From: JAFDXJ01 sp038257845
GTDB lineage: Bacteria > Bacteroidota > Bacteroidia > Chitinophagales > Chitinophagaceae
Length of the DNA stretch: 64,000 nt
Direction: 5' to 3'
Assembly: GCA_038257845.1 (NCBI GenBank)
Contig: JBBSQL010000005.1
Coordinates: 1 to 64,000 of the forward strand
How positions within the stretch are numbered: position 1 is the stretch's first letter; every line of letters begins with the position of its first letter. Shown one piece after another: positions 52,830 through 61,956 of this stretch. Position numbers and translations under genes: made by a program. The notes beneath the pieces are model-generated. The model saw only the letters and a program-made list of their open reading frames with translations, was not told the DNA's origin and searched no databases.

Positions 52830-53315
52830 ATGCAAGCGGCATTTATCAATAAGGAAACAGCCATGGAGAAAATAAAATACTATTGTGCATACCAGGAAAG
52901 AAGCCATTTTGAAACAAATAATAAATTATTTCAAATGGGTGTTTCAAAAAATATGCGGGAAGAAATTATGATAGAATTGATTTCCTCAGATATCCTCAAC
53001 GAAGAAAGATTTGCCACACTTTTTGCCGGCGGAAAGTTCAGGATGAAATCCTGGGGGAAAAACAAGATCAGCCAGGGACTTTTTGAAAAAAGAGTGAGCA
53101 AACAAAATATTCAAACGGCGCTCAGCTCCATTCCACAAACTGATTATGAGAAGGCAATAAAGAAATTGGCAACAAAAAAATGGAACAGTTTTCGCACCAA
53201 AAATAAAATCCTGAATAAACAAAAAACATATACTTATTTATTGCAAAAAGGATATGAACATCCGATCATTCAGAAAGCATTAAAAAATTTAGAAGAAAAT
53301 AATAACAAAGATTGA
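52830..53315 (+). CDS. recX: Regulatory protein RecX
   Basis: RecX binds RecA filaments and limits their activity. The 161-residue product shows the three tandem three-helix repeats: KIKYYCAYQERSHFETNNKL (about 15-34), LNEERFATLFAGGKFRMKSWGKNKIS split around 58-80, and IKKLATKKWNSFRTKNKILN near 110-130. The start choice is open: MQAAFINKETAMEK begins at 52830 and a second ATG lies 11 codons on. recA is not nearby. Confidence 0.9.
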   Translation: MQAAFINKETAMEKIKYYCAYQERSHFETNNKLFQMGVSKNMREEIMIELISSDILNEERFATLFAGGKFRMKSWGKNKISQGLFEKRVSKQNIQTALSSIPQTDYEKAIKKLATKKWNSFRTKNKILNKQKTYTYLLQKGYEHPIIQKALKNLEENNNKD

Positions 53316-53338
53316 ATTTACCTTTACAAAAAAAAATT

Positions 53339-54415
53339 ATGGCACAATACCGCAATTTTAAAATGATCGGATACGTGGTTTATGGCAGGGGCTGCTTTGA
53401 TCAGTTGGATGAAATAGTAAGTCCGCACCGCAAGGAAAATGAACCTATGATATTTTTGTTAGACCATTTTTTTAAAGGAAAAAAATTGGCAGAACGTATC
53501 TCGCTGCGCGGAAAAGATGTGATCATTTATGCGGATGTTACACACGAACCGAAAACAAGTTATGTAGATGCATTGGCAAATGAATTGAAAGAAAAATTCG
53601 GAAGCATTAGTGGAATTATTGGCATCGGTGGCGGCTCTGCCATGGACCTGGCAAAAGCGGTATCATTGATGATGACAAATCCCGGCAAAGCACAGGATTA
53701 CCAGGGTTGGGATCTGGTAAAATTTCCCGGCGTTTATAAGGTGGGCATTCCTACGCTGAGTGGTACCGGTGCAGAAGTTAGCCGCACTTGTGTGCTCACC
53801 GGTCCGGAAAGAAAATTGGGAATGAATTCTGATTTCACGCCTTTTGACCAGATTGTTTTAGACCCCGATCTCATCGCGAATGCACCTGCCGAACAGCGCT
53901 TTTTTACAGGCATGGATTGTTATATTCATTGCATTGAAAGTTTGCAGGGAACTTTTTTAAATGAGTTCAGTAAAAGTTATGGGGAAAAGGCATTGCAATA
54001 TTGCCGCAACGTTTTTTTAAGTGAAAAAAAATGGGATGAAAAAAATGATGAACAATTGATGATGGCTTCTTATGCAGGTGGCATGAGCATAGCTTATAGC
54101 CAGGTGGGCGTATGCCACGCTGTGAGTTATGGCCTGGGATATTTATTAGGTACGCATCATGGAGTGGGAAATTGTATTGTAATGAATCACCTGGAAGAAT
54201 ATTACCCGGATGGTACCGCAGAGTTTAAGGAAATGGTTAAAAAAAATCACATAGAAATTCCGCAGGGAATTTGTAAAGGCCTCTCTGATGCTGATTTTAA
54301 TAAAATGATAGATGTGGCACTAAGCATGAAACCGCTATGGGAAAATGCGTTGGGGAAAAATTGGGAAAGTAAAATCACCCGCGAAAAATTAAGGTCTTTA
54401 TATGAAAAGTTTTAA
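53339..54415 (+). CDS. kdnB: KdnB-like iron-containing dehydrogenase (3-deoxy-D-manno-octulosonate 8-oxidase type)
   Basis: An iron-dependent group III alcohol dehydrogenase. Start NFKMIGYVVYGRGCFDQLDE, cofactor loop GIGGGSAMDLAKAVSLMMTN (about residues 92-111), and YQGWDLVKFPGVYKVGIPTL followed by SGTGAEVSRT. The metal ligands lie in GMDCYIHCIESLQGTFLNEF and CHAVSYGLGYLLGTHHGVGN. These segments closely resemble Shewanella KdnB, which oxidises C8 of Kdo so that the aminotransferase KdnA can make 8-amino-Kdo for lipopolysaccharide. No kdnA-like gene is in the window. I start at ATG 53339 (358 residues); a TTG 27 bp upstream would overlap recX. Confidence 0.85.
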   Translation: MAQYRNFKMIGYVVYGRGCFDQLDEIVSPHRKENEPMIFLLDHFFKGKKLAERISLRGKDVIIYADVTHEPKTSYVDALANELKEKFGSISGIIGIGGGSAMDLAKAVSLMMTNPGKAQDYQGWDLVKFPGVYKVGIPTLSGTGAEVSRTCVLTGPERKLGMNSDFTPFDQIVLDPDLIANAPAEQRFFTGMDCYIHCIESLQGTFLNEFSKSYGEKALQYCRNVFLSEKKWDEKNDEQLMMASYAGGMSIAYSQVGVCHAVSYGLGYLLGTHHGVGNCIVMNHLEEYYPDGTAEFKEMVKKNHIEIPQGICKGLSDADFNKMIDVALSMKPLWENALGKNWESKITREKLRSLYEKF

Positions 54416-54420
54416 ATGAC

Positions 54421-56850
54421 TTATTCAATGACTTTTTCTATATGTGCCAGTTTTCCATCTTTAGTAAAACCTTCCAGCACGATCCTGTAACTGTGTGAAA
54501 TATCATTATTATAGAAAGTGAATTTTTGAATATGATTATCAGAAGTCATTTCTATATTGGGATTCCAGTAAAGTGTTGATCGCGCATCTGCTTTTTCATC
54601 ATAAAAATTCAGGCTTCCATAATCCGGGCTGTAAAATTCCTTTTGTGCGGTGTAGCCGGTTATGATTTTGTAAGGCAAACCCTTTTTTTCATCATTGCCC
54701 GATAAAGCATCAGCACCTTTTTTTGTATAAATTGCAATCGCGCCACCTTCGCCACCGGAAAATGAACCGATAAAAGGAGGACGGAAAATTTTGATATAAG
54801 CGACACTATTCATATCAATCGTATTTACTTCACTCACATCAATTTGATTTTCATTTAAATAAAATGTTGGGGCTGGTCCCGACTGCCCTCTCCATGAAAC
54901 TGACGATCCTCCATTCAAATCATTGCGGTTAATAATAGACATGCTGGGAACACGCCCTGTGAGATACGATAATAAATTGGCCGTGATAGTGGCAGATTTA
55001 TCATCAAGCACATCAAAAGTGATCGCTTCCCCTCCGGAAAAAAGTCCGGATGTATAAGTGTCATCTAATTTTTCTTCAGGCGACTTTAATCTCGTGACCA
55101 CAGTTACATTTGCAAGCACGTTTCCTTCCAGGAATTTTTTTATTTTTTCCTCCTCCAAAGCAAAATATTTAGCGCGGTTTTCCGCGCTGGTATCCGAAAA
55201 ATCGAAAGCAGAAAATGCAGGATTATTCCAAATATGCATGGGCGCCGGCAACATTTTTATGCCGGCAGTGATGGCAGTGGTATTGGTAAGGTCTGCATTT
55301 CCGGCAACCTGGTAATACATTTTTGAAGTATCTACCAGCAAAGTACCCGGATCATCAAAACTTCCGTCTTTATGCAAAGGCAACTGCAATAACTGACGAC
55401 TACTGTCCTTTTTCACCAATATCATTAATAAGCCCATGCCGTTGCGGAAATTCTGCGGGCCGATACCAAAAACTTTCCCCTGCAAAGTGAAGTAAGATGT
55501 GTCTTTCGGGTATTTAATGTCTGGCATTTTTCCCCGCACCATACTTTCCCAGTCTATTTTTCTCCAGCCATTGGTAAGCATGACTAAATCTAATTGCGCT
55601 TGCAAACTGTCTGAATAATCAGTGAAATAATAATAAGGCTGATATATTTTTCCCCTTAATTCACTGCTTACTAAAAAATGTGTGATGATATTATCAGAAC
55701 TGTCAGCACCAATACCCGCATCTGTTACAGACACTGAATAATTGGCTTCAATATTTACTGGTAAATTGACAACTAACGTATTTTTTCCACGCCTTTTAAA
55801 GTTGCCCAAAACGGAAAAACCAACTTCTGGTTCCAGGTAATAATTATCATTATTTATAAATGTTATGCGTTCTGCAATGGCTACCCAATTGGAATCAAAC
55901 AAAGTAACCTGCAAAATCCCGGATGGCAATTGTGCTGTAGGAATGGAACCGGAAACGCTTTTTTCTGTCGTTAAATTCACGGCAGCCATATATACCAATT
56001 GCTGCGCCATGATACCAACAATATGCGCTTTGGAAAAATTACCTGCGGCATTTTCATTACCTGAAACTATAAAATCCCTTTTGCCCGGGCTGATTGAAAC
56101 TGATAGACCGAGGCCATTTTCCTGCACGGGCGGCAAGTTTACACGGCCCGTATTCCCCTTATCATCCTTCCAGGAAAAGGAATAATTTTCATTGGCCGCG
56201 GGCTTAAGTGAAAAATAACCCATGCCATCATGGATAGTTTTTATATCCGCAACTTTTTTTCCCGCATTGTCCTGTACCATGCCCTGGATTTTTGCAGGTA
56301 TGCCATCCGTCCATATAGCTTTGAAAGCAATTTTTGTTTCGATATTTTTTATAAAATTCCCGCCTTCAGGAAACAGGCGTACAGAAATTTTATTTTCCAT
56401 GGTTTTTTTAACTGCTTGTTTCTGTATTTGTAAAACTGCCAGGTCTTTATTGAATAAAAAAATAGAATCAAAATTCAACATCCAGCTTGTATAAATGCGT
56501 ACATGCACCAATTTCGAAGGATAATTTGCCGGTAGATCAAACTGCCCGGAAGCTGTGGAGCCAAGTATCGGCGCCACGCCATGCTGCAAAATATTTCCTG
56601 CTGCATCACTGAAATCAATGTACACATTTTTACTAATCTCTGAAGGATTTACACCTGCCATAATATATGCTTTAAACCAAATCGTTTCGCCCGGGGAATA
56701 GAGCGGTTTGTCAAACTGGGCATAAATTTTTTCCTGTAAATAATTTTGCCCATAATTTTCCAAAGCAGACTTTACCTGTAACTGCTTTTCATTTTGTCCA
56801 AAGACTAAAAGGCCAAAACAGGTGAATAAGGAAAGAAAAAAATATTTCAT
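54421..56850 (-). CDS. Exported MG2-domain protein with TonB-plug-like region
   Basis: An 809-residue envelope protein. The signal peptide ends at about residue 18 (FGLLVFGQ). The segment YAQFDKPLYSPGETIWFKAYI (about 43-63) is the alpha-2-macroglobulin MG2 signature, followed by further beta-sandwich domains to about 560. Around 620-715 a region with LLSYLTGRVPSMSII, SVSWRGQSGPAPTFYLN and IKIFRPPFIGSFSGGEGGAI looks like the plug domain of TonB-dependent receptors, but no 22-strand barrel follows. Such MG2/plug proteins are found in Bacteroidota with unknown roles. It is a single gene. Confidence 0.8.
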   Translation of the reverse strand: MKYFFLSLFTCFGLLVFGQNEKQLQVKSALENYGQNYLQEKIYAQFDKPLYSPGETIWFKAYIMAGVNPSEISKNVYIDFSDAAGNILQHGVAPILGSTASGQFDLPANYPSKLVHVRIYTSWMLNFDSIFLFNKDLAVLQIQKQAVKKTMENKISVRLFPEGGNFIKNIETKIAFKAIWTDGIPAKIQGMVQDNAGKKVADIKTIHDGMGYFSLKPAANENYSFSWKDDKGNTGRVNLPPVQENGLGLSVSISPGKRDFIVSGNENAAGNFSKAHIVGIMAQQLVYMAAVNLTTEKSVSGSIPTAQLPSGILQVTLFDSNWVAIAERITFINNDNYYLEPEVGFSVLGNFKRRGKNTLVVNLPVNIEANYSVSVTDAGIGADSSDNIITHFLVSSELRGKIYQPYYYFTDYSDSLQAQLDLVMLTNGWRKIDWESMVRGKMPDIKYPKDTSYFTLQGKVFGIGPQNFRNGMGLLMILVKKDSSRQLLQLPLHKDGSFDDPGTLLVDTSKMYYQVAGNADLTNTTAITAGIKMLPAPMHIWNNPAFSAFDFSDTSAENRAKYFALEEEKIKKFLEGNVLANVTVVTRLKSPEEKLDDTYTSGLFSGGEAITFDVLDDKSATITANLLSYLTGRVPSMSIINRNDLNGGSSVSWRGQSGPAPTFYLNENQIDVSEVNTIDMNSVAYIKIFRPPFIGSFSGGEGGAIAIYTKKGADALSGNDEKKGLPYKIITGYTAQKEFYSPDYGSLNFYDEKADARSTLYWNPNIEMTSDNHIQKFTFYNNDISHSYRIVLEGFTKDGKLAHIEKVIE

Positions 56851-57055
56851 ATTTGAAAAAAACTTTTAAAATCAGAAAGGGTAAAAATAATCTACACAAC
56901 TGCATGATGGATGAACTTAACAGTTTTCCAACATTTCAATTTCCATTTAAAGCAGGAATAAATTTTTTGCAAAATTAACCTGGACGAATCGAATAAGGTA
57001 CATCGAAGTATATTTGCTGCTTCTTAGAAATCTAAATTTTAAAACCAACACTTCT
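56851..57055. other. Divergent gap with promoter of the flippase gene
   Basis: This 205-bp AT-rich gap has an exact -7 box TATATTTG at 57009-57016 on the plus strand, 39 nt before the chosen flippase start. I see no matching box on the minus strand. Confidence 0.45.
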
Positions 57056-58564
57056 TTGAGCAGTATCAAACAATTGGCGGGGCATACAATGTGGTATGGA
57101 GTCAGTTCTATTGGGGCAAGGTTTATTTCCTATTTACTGGCGCCGATCCTTACCTATTCGCTTGCCAATATGAGTGATTACGGTAAAGTTGGCCTGATTT
57201 ATTCTGCCATTCCATTACTGAATGTTGTATTTACTTATGGATTTGAAACCACTTATTTCCGTTTTGCCGGCAGGCCGGAATTTAAAAAAGATTTGTACAG
57301 TACATCTTCCCTTTCCTTGTTTTTTTCAACCATATTATTGACAGCAATTTTATGGTATTACCGGGCTGCTTTCGGCGAAGTGATTGGTCTTGCTGCATTT
57401 CCCCAGATCATTCAAATAAGTATTTTTATTATTGCTACCGATGCGCTTACCCGGATTCCTTTTGCCAAATTGCGACAGGAAGGCAGGCCGCGGAAATATG
57501 CATTCATCAATATCATGGGCATCCTGATAAACATCTTTTTTATCTGGTTCTATATTATTTACTGCCCTGATCATACCGGCGCAAAATCAAATTTGCTGGT
57601 GGCAACTTTTTATAATGCAGATACCAACCCGGTGGTGTATGTAGTGCTTTCCCAGTTATATCAATCCATTTTTACTTTCCTTTGCCTATGGGGAGAAATC
57701 AGGCAGGTAAAATTTTCTTTCAATGTAAAATTATGGAAGGAAATGATGATCTATTCTCTTCCGTTGCTCATTGCCGGTATGGGTGGCATGATCAATGAAA
57801 CCTTCGACCGCGTGATGTTATACTGGTGGCTACCGGGAACAGCAGAATACAGGGAACAACAGGTGGGTATTTACAACGCATGTTATAAATTATCTATCCT
57901 GATCACTTTATTTGTACAGGCATTTCGTTTGGGAGCTGAACCATTTTTCTTTCGCCAGGCGGAAAATGGCAATCCGCAAAAAACGTATGCGCGTGTGATG
58001 AAATTTTTCGTCATCACATTATCCATTGTTTTCCTGGTGATCACATTGTTTTTGCCAATCTGGAAATGGTTTATCAAGCCCCCATATTGGGTTGGTTTGA
58101 CCATTGTGCCGGTGTTGGTTTTGGCAAATATTTGTCTCGGTATTTATTATAGCCTGAGTATATGGTATAAACTGACGAATAAAACCATGGCGGGCGCCAT
58201 TATCACTTTGATAGCGGCGGGTGTAACTATTTTAGTCAATTGGTTGTTTATCCCGAAATTTGGATTTTTAGCTTCTGCCTGGGCAACATTTGCGGCCTAT
58301 TTCTGCCTCATGCTGATTAGTTTTATTTGGGGCCAGAAAGTTTATTTTGTGCCTTATCAATGGAAAAAGTTGCTGGCTTATTTAGTAATAGCAATACTCA
58401 TATTTTTCATACACCAATTCATTACTTCATTGTGGGAAAATGAAAGCTTTGCGCTACTATTATCCACTCTTTTCACAGCAGGTTTCATTTTATTTATTTT
58501 AAAAATAGAAAAGAAAGAATTTCAGCAAATGCCATATATCGGGAAATGGATAAGAAAAATATAA
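57056..58564 (+). CDS. Oligosaccharide flippase (Wzx/MATE-like polysaccharide transporter)
   Basis: A polytopic membrane protein of the MOP superfamily that flips lipid-linked sugars or exports polysaccharide units. About fourteen hydrophobic helices span the 502 residues. The start region LAGHTMWYGVSSIGARFISY is typical of the family, as is the central IYNACYKLSILITLFVQAFR with GAEPFFFRQ. I prefer the TTG at 57056 (SSIKQLAGHTMWYG); a TTG at 57014 is inside the -7 promoter box. No sugar-synthesis or ligase genes adjoin, so the substrate is unknown. Confidence 0.85.
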   Translation: MSSIKQLAGHTMWYGVSSIGARFISYLLAPILTYSLANMSDYGKVGLIYSAIPLLNVVFTYGFETTYFRFAGRPEFKKDLYSTSSLSLFFSTILLTAILWYYRAAFGEVIGLAAFPQIIQISIFIIATDALTRIPFAKLRQEGRPRKYAFINIMGILINIFFIWFYIIYCPDHTGAKSNLLVATFYNADTNPVVYVVLSQLYQSIFTFLCLWGEIRQVKFSFNVKLWKEMMIYSLPLLIAGMGGMINETFDRVMLYWWLPGTAEYREQQVGIYNACYKLSILITLFVQAFRLGAEPFFFRQAENGNPQKTYARVMKFFVITLSIVFLVITLFLPIWKWFIKPPYWVGLTIVPVLVLANICLGIYYSLSIWYKLTNKTMAGAIITLIAAGVTILVNWLFIPKFGFLASAWATFAAYFCLMLISFIWGQKVYFVPYQWKKLLAYLVIAILIFFIHQFITSLWENESFALLLSTLFTAGFILFILKIEKKEFQQMPYIGKWIRKI

Positions 58565-58632
58565 ATTATTTTAATCTCCCGCTTCTTTTTATAATTAAGA
58601 AAACTTGCACTGTAGCATTCAGTGAAAACCCT

Positions 58633-58640
58633 TATTTTTG
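58633..58640 (+). promoter_or_regulatory. -7 promoter element of the tRNA-Leu/tig unit (TATTTTTG)
   Basis: An exact TAnnTTTG match 48 nt upstream of tRNA-Leu. No other clear box lies between the tRNA and tig, so the tRNA may be cut from a longer tig mRNA. Confidence 0.5.
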
Positions 58641-58688
58641 CGCCCCGATTCATAAAAAAGCGGGAATTTTTTTGTTCTTTTATTTCAG

Positions 58689-58770
58689 GCGGATGTGGCG
58701 AAATTGGCAGACGCACCAGACTTAGGATCTGGCGCCGCGAGGCGTGTGGGTTCGACTCCCTCCATCCGCA
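58689..58770 (+). tRNA. tRNA-Leu (anticodon TAG)
   Basis: A class II tRNA with acceptor stem GCGGATG/CATCCGC, D-arm GGCGAAATTGGCAGACGC, anticodon stem-loop CCAGACTTAGGATCTGG (anticodon TAG, reading CUA/CUG), a long variable arm and T-arm GTGGGTTCGACTCCCTC. Discriminator is A and CCA is not encoded. It lies 42 bp before tig. Confidence 0.96.
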
Positions 58771-58812
58771 CATAAAATTGTTCCCGATTATTTATAAACT
58801 AAAAAATGACTT

Positions 58813-60147
58813 ATGGCTACAATTACGAGAGAAAATATTGGGTTGTTAAATGATAAACTAATTGTGCAGGTTGCAAAAGATGATTACCTGCCATCTTTTG
58901 AGCAAACGTTGAAAAAGTATGCGAAAAATGCGAATATCGCCGGTTTTAGAAAAGGCATGGTTCCAAAAGGTATGATCAAAAAAATGTATGGTCAAAATGT
59001 TTTCACTGAAGAAGTATTGCGTAAAGTGGAAAAAGAACTGAATGACTTTGTAGCAAAAGAACAACTGGACATTTTCGCGCAGCCCTTACCGCTCGAAAGT
59101 GACGCAAGAGCGCTGGATATGAATAACCCCGGCGATTATGCTTTTGCTTTTGAAATTGGCCTGAAACCGAGTTTTGAAGTAGATACCGATCATTTAAAAG
59201 TGACCAAATATAATATTGAAGTTGCTGATGAATCTATCACGGAAGAAATTGAACGTTTGAGAAAAAGGCATGGTACGACAATTGACCTGGAAACTATCAG
59301 CGATGACGCCAATATCCTTACTTTTCTTGTGGCAGAAATAAATTCAGAAGACGCTGAGAAAAAAGGCCAGGAAATGACCAGGTTGCTACGCAATTTTTCT
59401 GAAGCTTTCCGGCCAAAATTAATGGGCTTAAAAAAAGGAGATTCCCTGGAAGCCAATACTGCCGAAGCTTTTGATGAAAAAGAAAAAGAATCTTTTGAGA
59501 AAGAATTCGCCGGAGGAAATGACGATACCCGGTTTAGTTTTTTGATTGAAAAAATACAAATGCTCGAACCGGCTACTATTGATGAACCTTTTTTCAAGGC
59601 AGTGTACCCGGAAAGAGAAATAACGACCGAAGAAGATTTTCGCAATGCGATCAAATTTGAAATTGAACCTTATTATGAAAACCAGGCGGTGAATAATATT
59701 CATGACCAAATTTATCATCAACTTATTGATGAAACAAAAGTAGAAGTCCCGGAAAACTTTTTGCTTAGGTGGTTACAGGAAGGCGGAGAAAAACCCAAAA
59801 CCACAGAAGAAGCCGAAAAAGAATTACCTAATTTTAAATCCCAGTTAAAATGGTCATTGATCAGCACCAAACTGGTTTCAGAAAATAATATCGCTGTAGA
59901 AACCGAGGATTTAAAAGAAGCTGCAAGAAAACAGATCATGAATTATTTGGGCGGGCAAAGCATTGATACTGCATGGCTGGATGATTATGCAAATCGTATG
60001 CTGAAAGACCAAAAGTTTGTGGAAGAAACGTATTTGCAGGTTCAAACCGGTAAACTATTTTCTATCCTTGAGCAAAAAAGCCAGAAAGTAGAAGAAAATA
60101 TCAGCTTCGAAGATTTTGCAAAAAAATTGGAAGGCCATCATCATTAA
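58813..60147 (+). CDS. tig: Trigger factor (ribosome-bound chaperone)
   Basis: Trigger factor binds ribosomes at the tunnel exit and shields nascent chains. The 444-residue product starts with a ribosome-binding domain containing GFRKGMVPKGMI (about residues 43-54), the trigger-factor signature. The middle FKBP-like domain (about 150-245) is poorly conserved and may lack prolyl isomerase activity, as in other Bacteroidota. The C-terminal helical chaperone domain ends in a His-rich GHHH. It heads the tig-clpP-clpP2-clpX group, a classical arrangement. Confidence 0.95.
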   Translation: MATITRENIGLLNDKLIVQVAKDDYLPSFEQTLKKYAKNANIAGFRKGMVPKGMIKKMYGQNVFTEEVLRKVEKELNDFVAKEQLDIFAQPLPLESDARALDMNNPGDYAFAFEIGLKPSFEVDTDHLKVTKYNIEVADESITEEIERLRKRHGTTIDLETISDDANILTFLVAEINSEDAEKKGQEMTRLLRNFSEAFRPKLMGLKKGDSLEANTAEAFDEKEKESFEKEFAGGNDDTRFSFLIEKIQMLEPATIDEPFFKAVYPEREITTEEDFRNAIKFEIEPYYENQAVNNIHDQIYHQLIDETKVEVPENFLLRWLQEGGEKPKTTEEAEKELPNFKSQLKWSLISTKLVSENNIAVETEDLKEAARKQIMNYLGGQSIDTAWLDDYANRMLKDQKFVEETYLQVQTGKLFSILEQKSQKVEENISFEDFAKKLEGHHH

Positions 60148-60223
60148 AATTTCAGTACATTTTTATTGAGATCAGGCAATTCAATTTTATATACATTTAC
60201 TTTAAATATAAAATATAAAAAAC

Positions 60224-60397
60224 ATGGATGACCTGGTAAAAAAACTCATGGCAGAAGGATTGACGGAAGCACAGGCAATGAAAGCGATTGAAGTGATCAA
60301 AGATTTCGCAAAATCAAAATTGCCTTTATTCTCCGGCGCCATCAATAAAATGTTTGAAAAGTTTAAATCAGGCCAGGATGATGATTTTTTAAATTAA
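60224..60397 (+). CDS. Small 57-residue protein between tig and clpP
   Basis: An ATG-started frame of 57 codons: MDDLVKKLMAEGLTEAQAMK, then AIEVIKDFAKSKLPLFSGAI, then NKMFEKFKSGQDDDFLN. It is rich in Lys, Glu and Ala with no stop until TAA 60395-60397. The first half looks like a short two-helix unit with LTEAQA-type helix capping, and the tail is acidic. Codon use matches its neighbours. The place between tig and clpP on the same strand suggests co-expression with the proteolysis genes. Function is unknown, and coding status rests on frame, composition and position only. Confidence 0.65.
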   Translation: MDDLVKKLMAEGLTEAQAMKAIEVIKDFAKSKLPLFSGAINKMFEKFKSGQDDDFLN

Positions 60398-60481
60398 AAA
60401 ATACCTTATTTCAAATTACCTGCCCTTTTGTCGGTAAAATTCGCTTTGCATGGTATTTGAATATTTGATTTCAAGAAAAAA

Positions 60482-61180
60482 ATGAGTATGTATTTTCAAA
60501 ACGAATTCGAAAAATATGCGATAAAACATCGCGGCATTGGCAGCAATGTTTTACACCAGTATAAGAAAAATAGTTTTACAAACCTCACGCCCTATATCAT
60601 TGAGGAAAGACCACTTAATGTAGCTAGCATGGACGTTTTCAGCCGGTTAATGATGGACCGTATTATTTTCCTGGGAGAACCCATTGATGATTATGTGGCT
60701 AATATTGTAACAGCCCAATTATTATTTTTAGACAGTACTGACCGCACGCGTGATATCCAGATGTATATAAATAGTCCGGGTGGCAGTGTGTATTCCGGCC
60801 TGGGAGTTTATGACACGATGCAATTTGTAAGCCCGGATGTTTCCACGATTTGTACGGGAATGGCCGCAAGTATGGGCGCTATATTAATGTGTGCCGGCGT
60901 TAAAGGGAAAAGAAGTGCGTTAAAACACAGCCGCATCATGCTGCATCAGCCAAGTGGTGGTATCGGCGGACAAGCTACTGATATTGAGATTACTGCGCGT
61001 GAGATATTGAAGATCAAAAAGGAATTGTATCAAATTGTAGCACAACATACGGGGAAAGATCCCGAGACAGTCGCCAAAGATAGTGACCGCGATTTTTGGA
61101 TGTCAGCGGAGGAAAGCAAAGCCTATGGCCTGATTGATGAAGTATTGCATACCAATCCCAAAAAAGACTTGAAATCTTAA
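60482..61180 (+). CDS. clpP: ATP-dependent Clp protease proteolytic subunit (first copy)
   Basis: ClpP forms a 14-mer serine protease chamber fed by ClpX or ClpA/C. The 232-residue product has a longer N-terminal extension than usual (about 40 residues before NVASMDVFSRL) and the triad Ser130 (in GMAASMGAIL), His155 (in IMLHQPSGG) and Asp204 (in DRDFWMSAEE). The catalytic region is complete. A second clpP follows 51 bp downstream and clpX after that. Confidence 0.96.
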   Translation: MSMYFQNEFEKYAIKHRGIGSNVLHQYKKNSFTNLTPYIIEERPLNVASMDVFSRLMMDRIIFLGEPIDDYVANIVTAQLLFLDSTDRTRDIQMYINSPGGSVYSGLGVYDTMQFVSPDVSTICTGMAASMGAILMCAGVKGKRSALKHSRIMLHQPSGGIGGQATDIEITAREILKIKKELYQIVAQHTGKDPETVAKDSDRDFWMSAEESKAYGLIDEVLHTNPKKDLKS

Positions 61181-61231
61181 TAGATTCATTATAAAGAAAT
61201 CATTTTGTTTTAGAAAAATAAAAATTAATTA

Positions 61232-61861
61232 ATGACTACGTTAGAATATTTAGCGCCAATCATGGAAGAAGAGGAAGAAGAAAAAGAAAAAGAAGAGAAG
61301 CAGCAGTTTTCTCCTTTGCTTATGAAAAAAATGGAGAAATTGTTTCTTGAAAAAAGAGCAGTTTATTTATGGGGCGGTGTGGATGATAAATCTGCGAAAG
61401 ACATTGTTTCAAAATTATTACTATTAGATGCCGATAAGCCGGGCACAGAAATAAAATTATTTATTAATAGCCCGGGTGGCGCTGTAACCAGCGGAATGGT
61501 TATTTATGATACCATCAAAATGATACAGTCGCCTGTAAGTACTATTTGTATGGGCCTTGCGGCAAGTATGGGCAGTATTTTACTGAGTGCCGGCGCAAAA
61601 GGCAAACGTTTTATTTATCCACATGGTGAAGTGATGATACACCAACCAAGTTTAGGTGGTTATTTCCAGGCAAATTCTGCAGATATCGAAATTCATGCAA
61701 GGCAAATGATCAAAACCAAGGAAATGGGCGCACGAATCCTGGCTGAAAATTGCGGACAGTCTTTTGAAAAAGTAATGAATGATTTTGATCGGGACTACTG
61801 GATGGACGCCGATGAAGCTATTGCTTATGGTATAGTGGATAAGCTGATGAAGAAGATTTAG
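61232..61861 (+). CDS. clpP2: ClpP-like protease subunit, second copy
   Basis: A 209-residue ClpP paralogue. The N-terminus (MTTLEYLAPIMEEEEEEKEK) has an acidic run before the ClpP fold begins near residue 30. The triad is Ser112 (in GLAASMGSIL), His137 (in VMIHQPSLGG) and Asp188 (in FDRDYWMDAD), so it should be active. It differs from the first copy in many positions and may make mixed or separate rings. It sits between clpP and clpX, 51 bp after clpP. Confidence 0.93.
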   Translation: MTTLEYLAPIMEEEEEEKEKEEKQQFSPLLMKKMEKLFLEKRAVYLWGGVDDKSAKDIVSKLLLLDADKPGTEIKLFINSPGGAVTSGMVIYDTIKMIQSPVSTICMGLAASMGSILLSAGAKGKRFIYPHGEVMIHQPSLGGYFQANSADIEIHARQMIKTKEMGARILAENCGQSFEKVMNDFDRDYWMDADEAIAYGIVDKLMKKI

Positions 61862-61956
61862 CTGCCGATTCATTCGTTAATTTCTTTAGCTACTTACATT
61901 TTTCCCGTATAAAAAACTGTACTTTTACGTTTACGTTTATAATTATTTGAATAAAA

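Noticed and set aside
57014..57055. TTG start for the flippase
   Set aside because: The codon is inside the TATATTTG promoter box; the TTG at 57056 fits relatives better.
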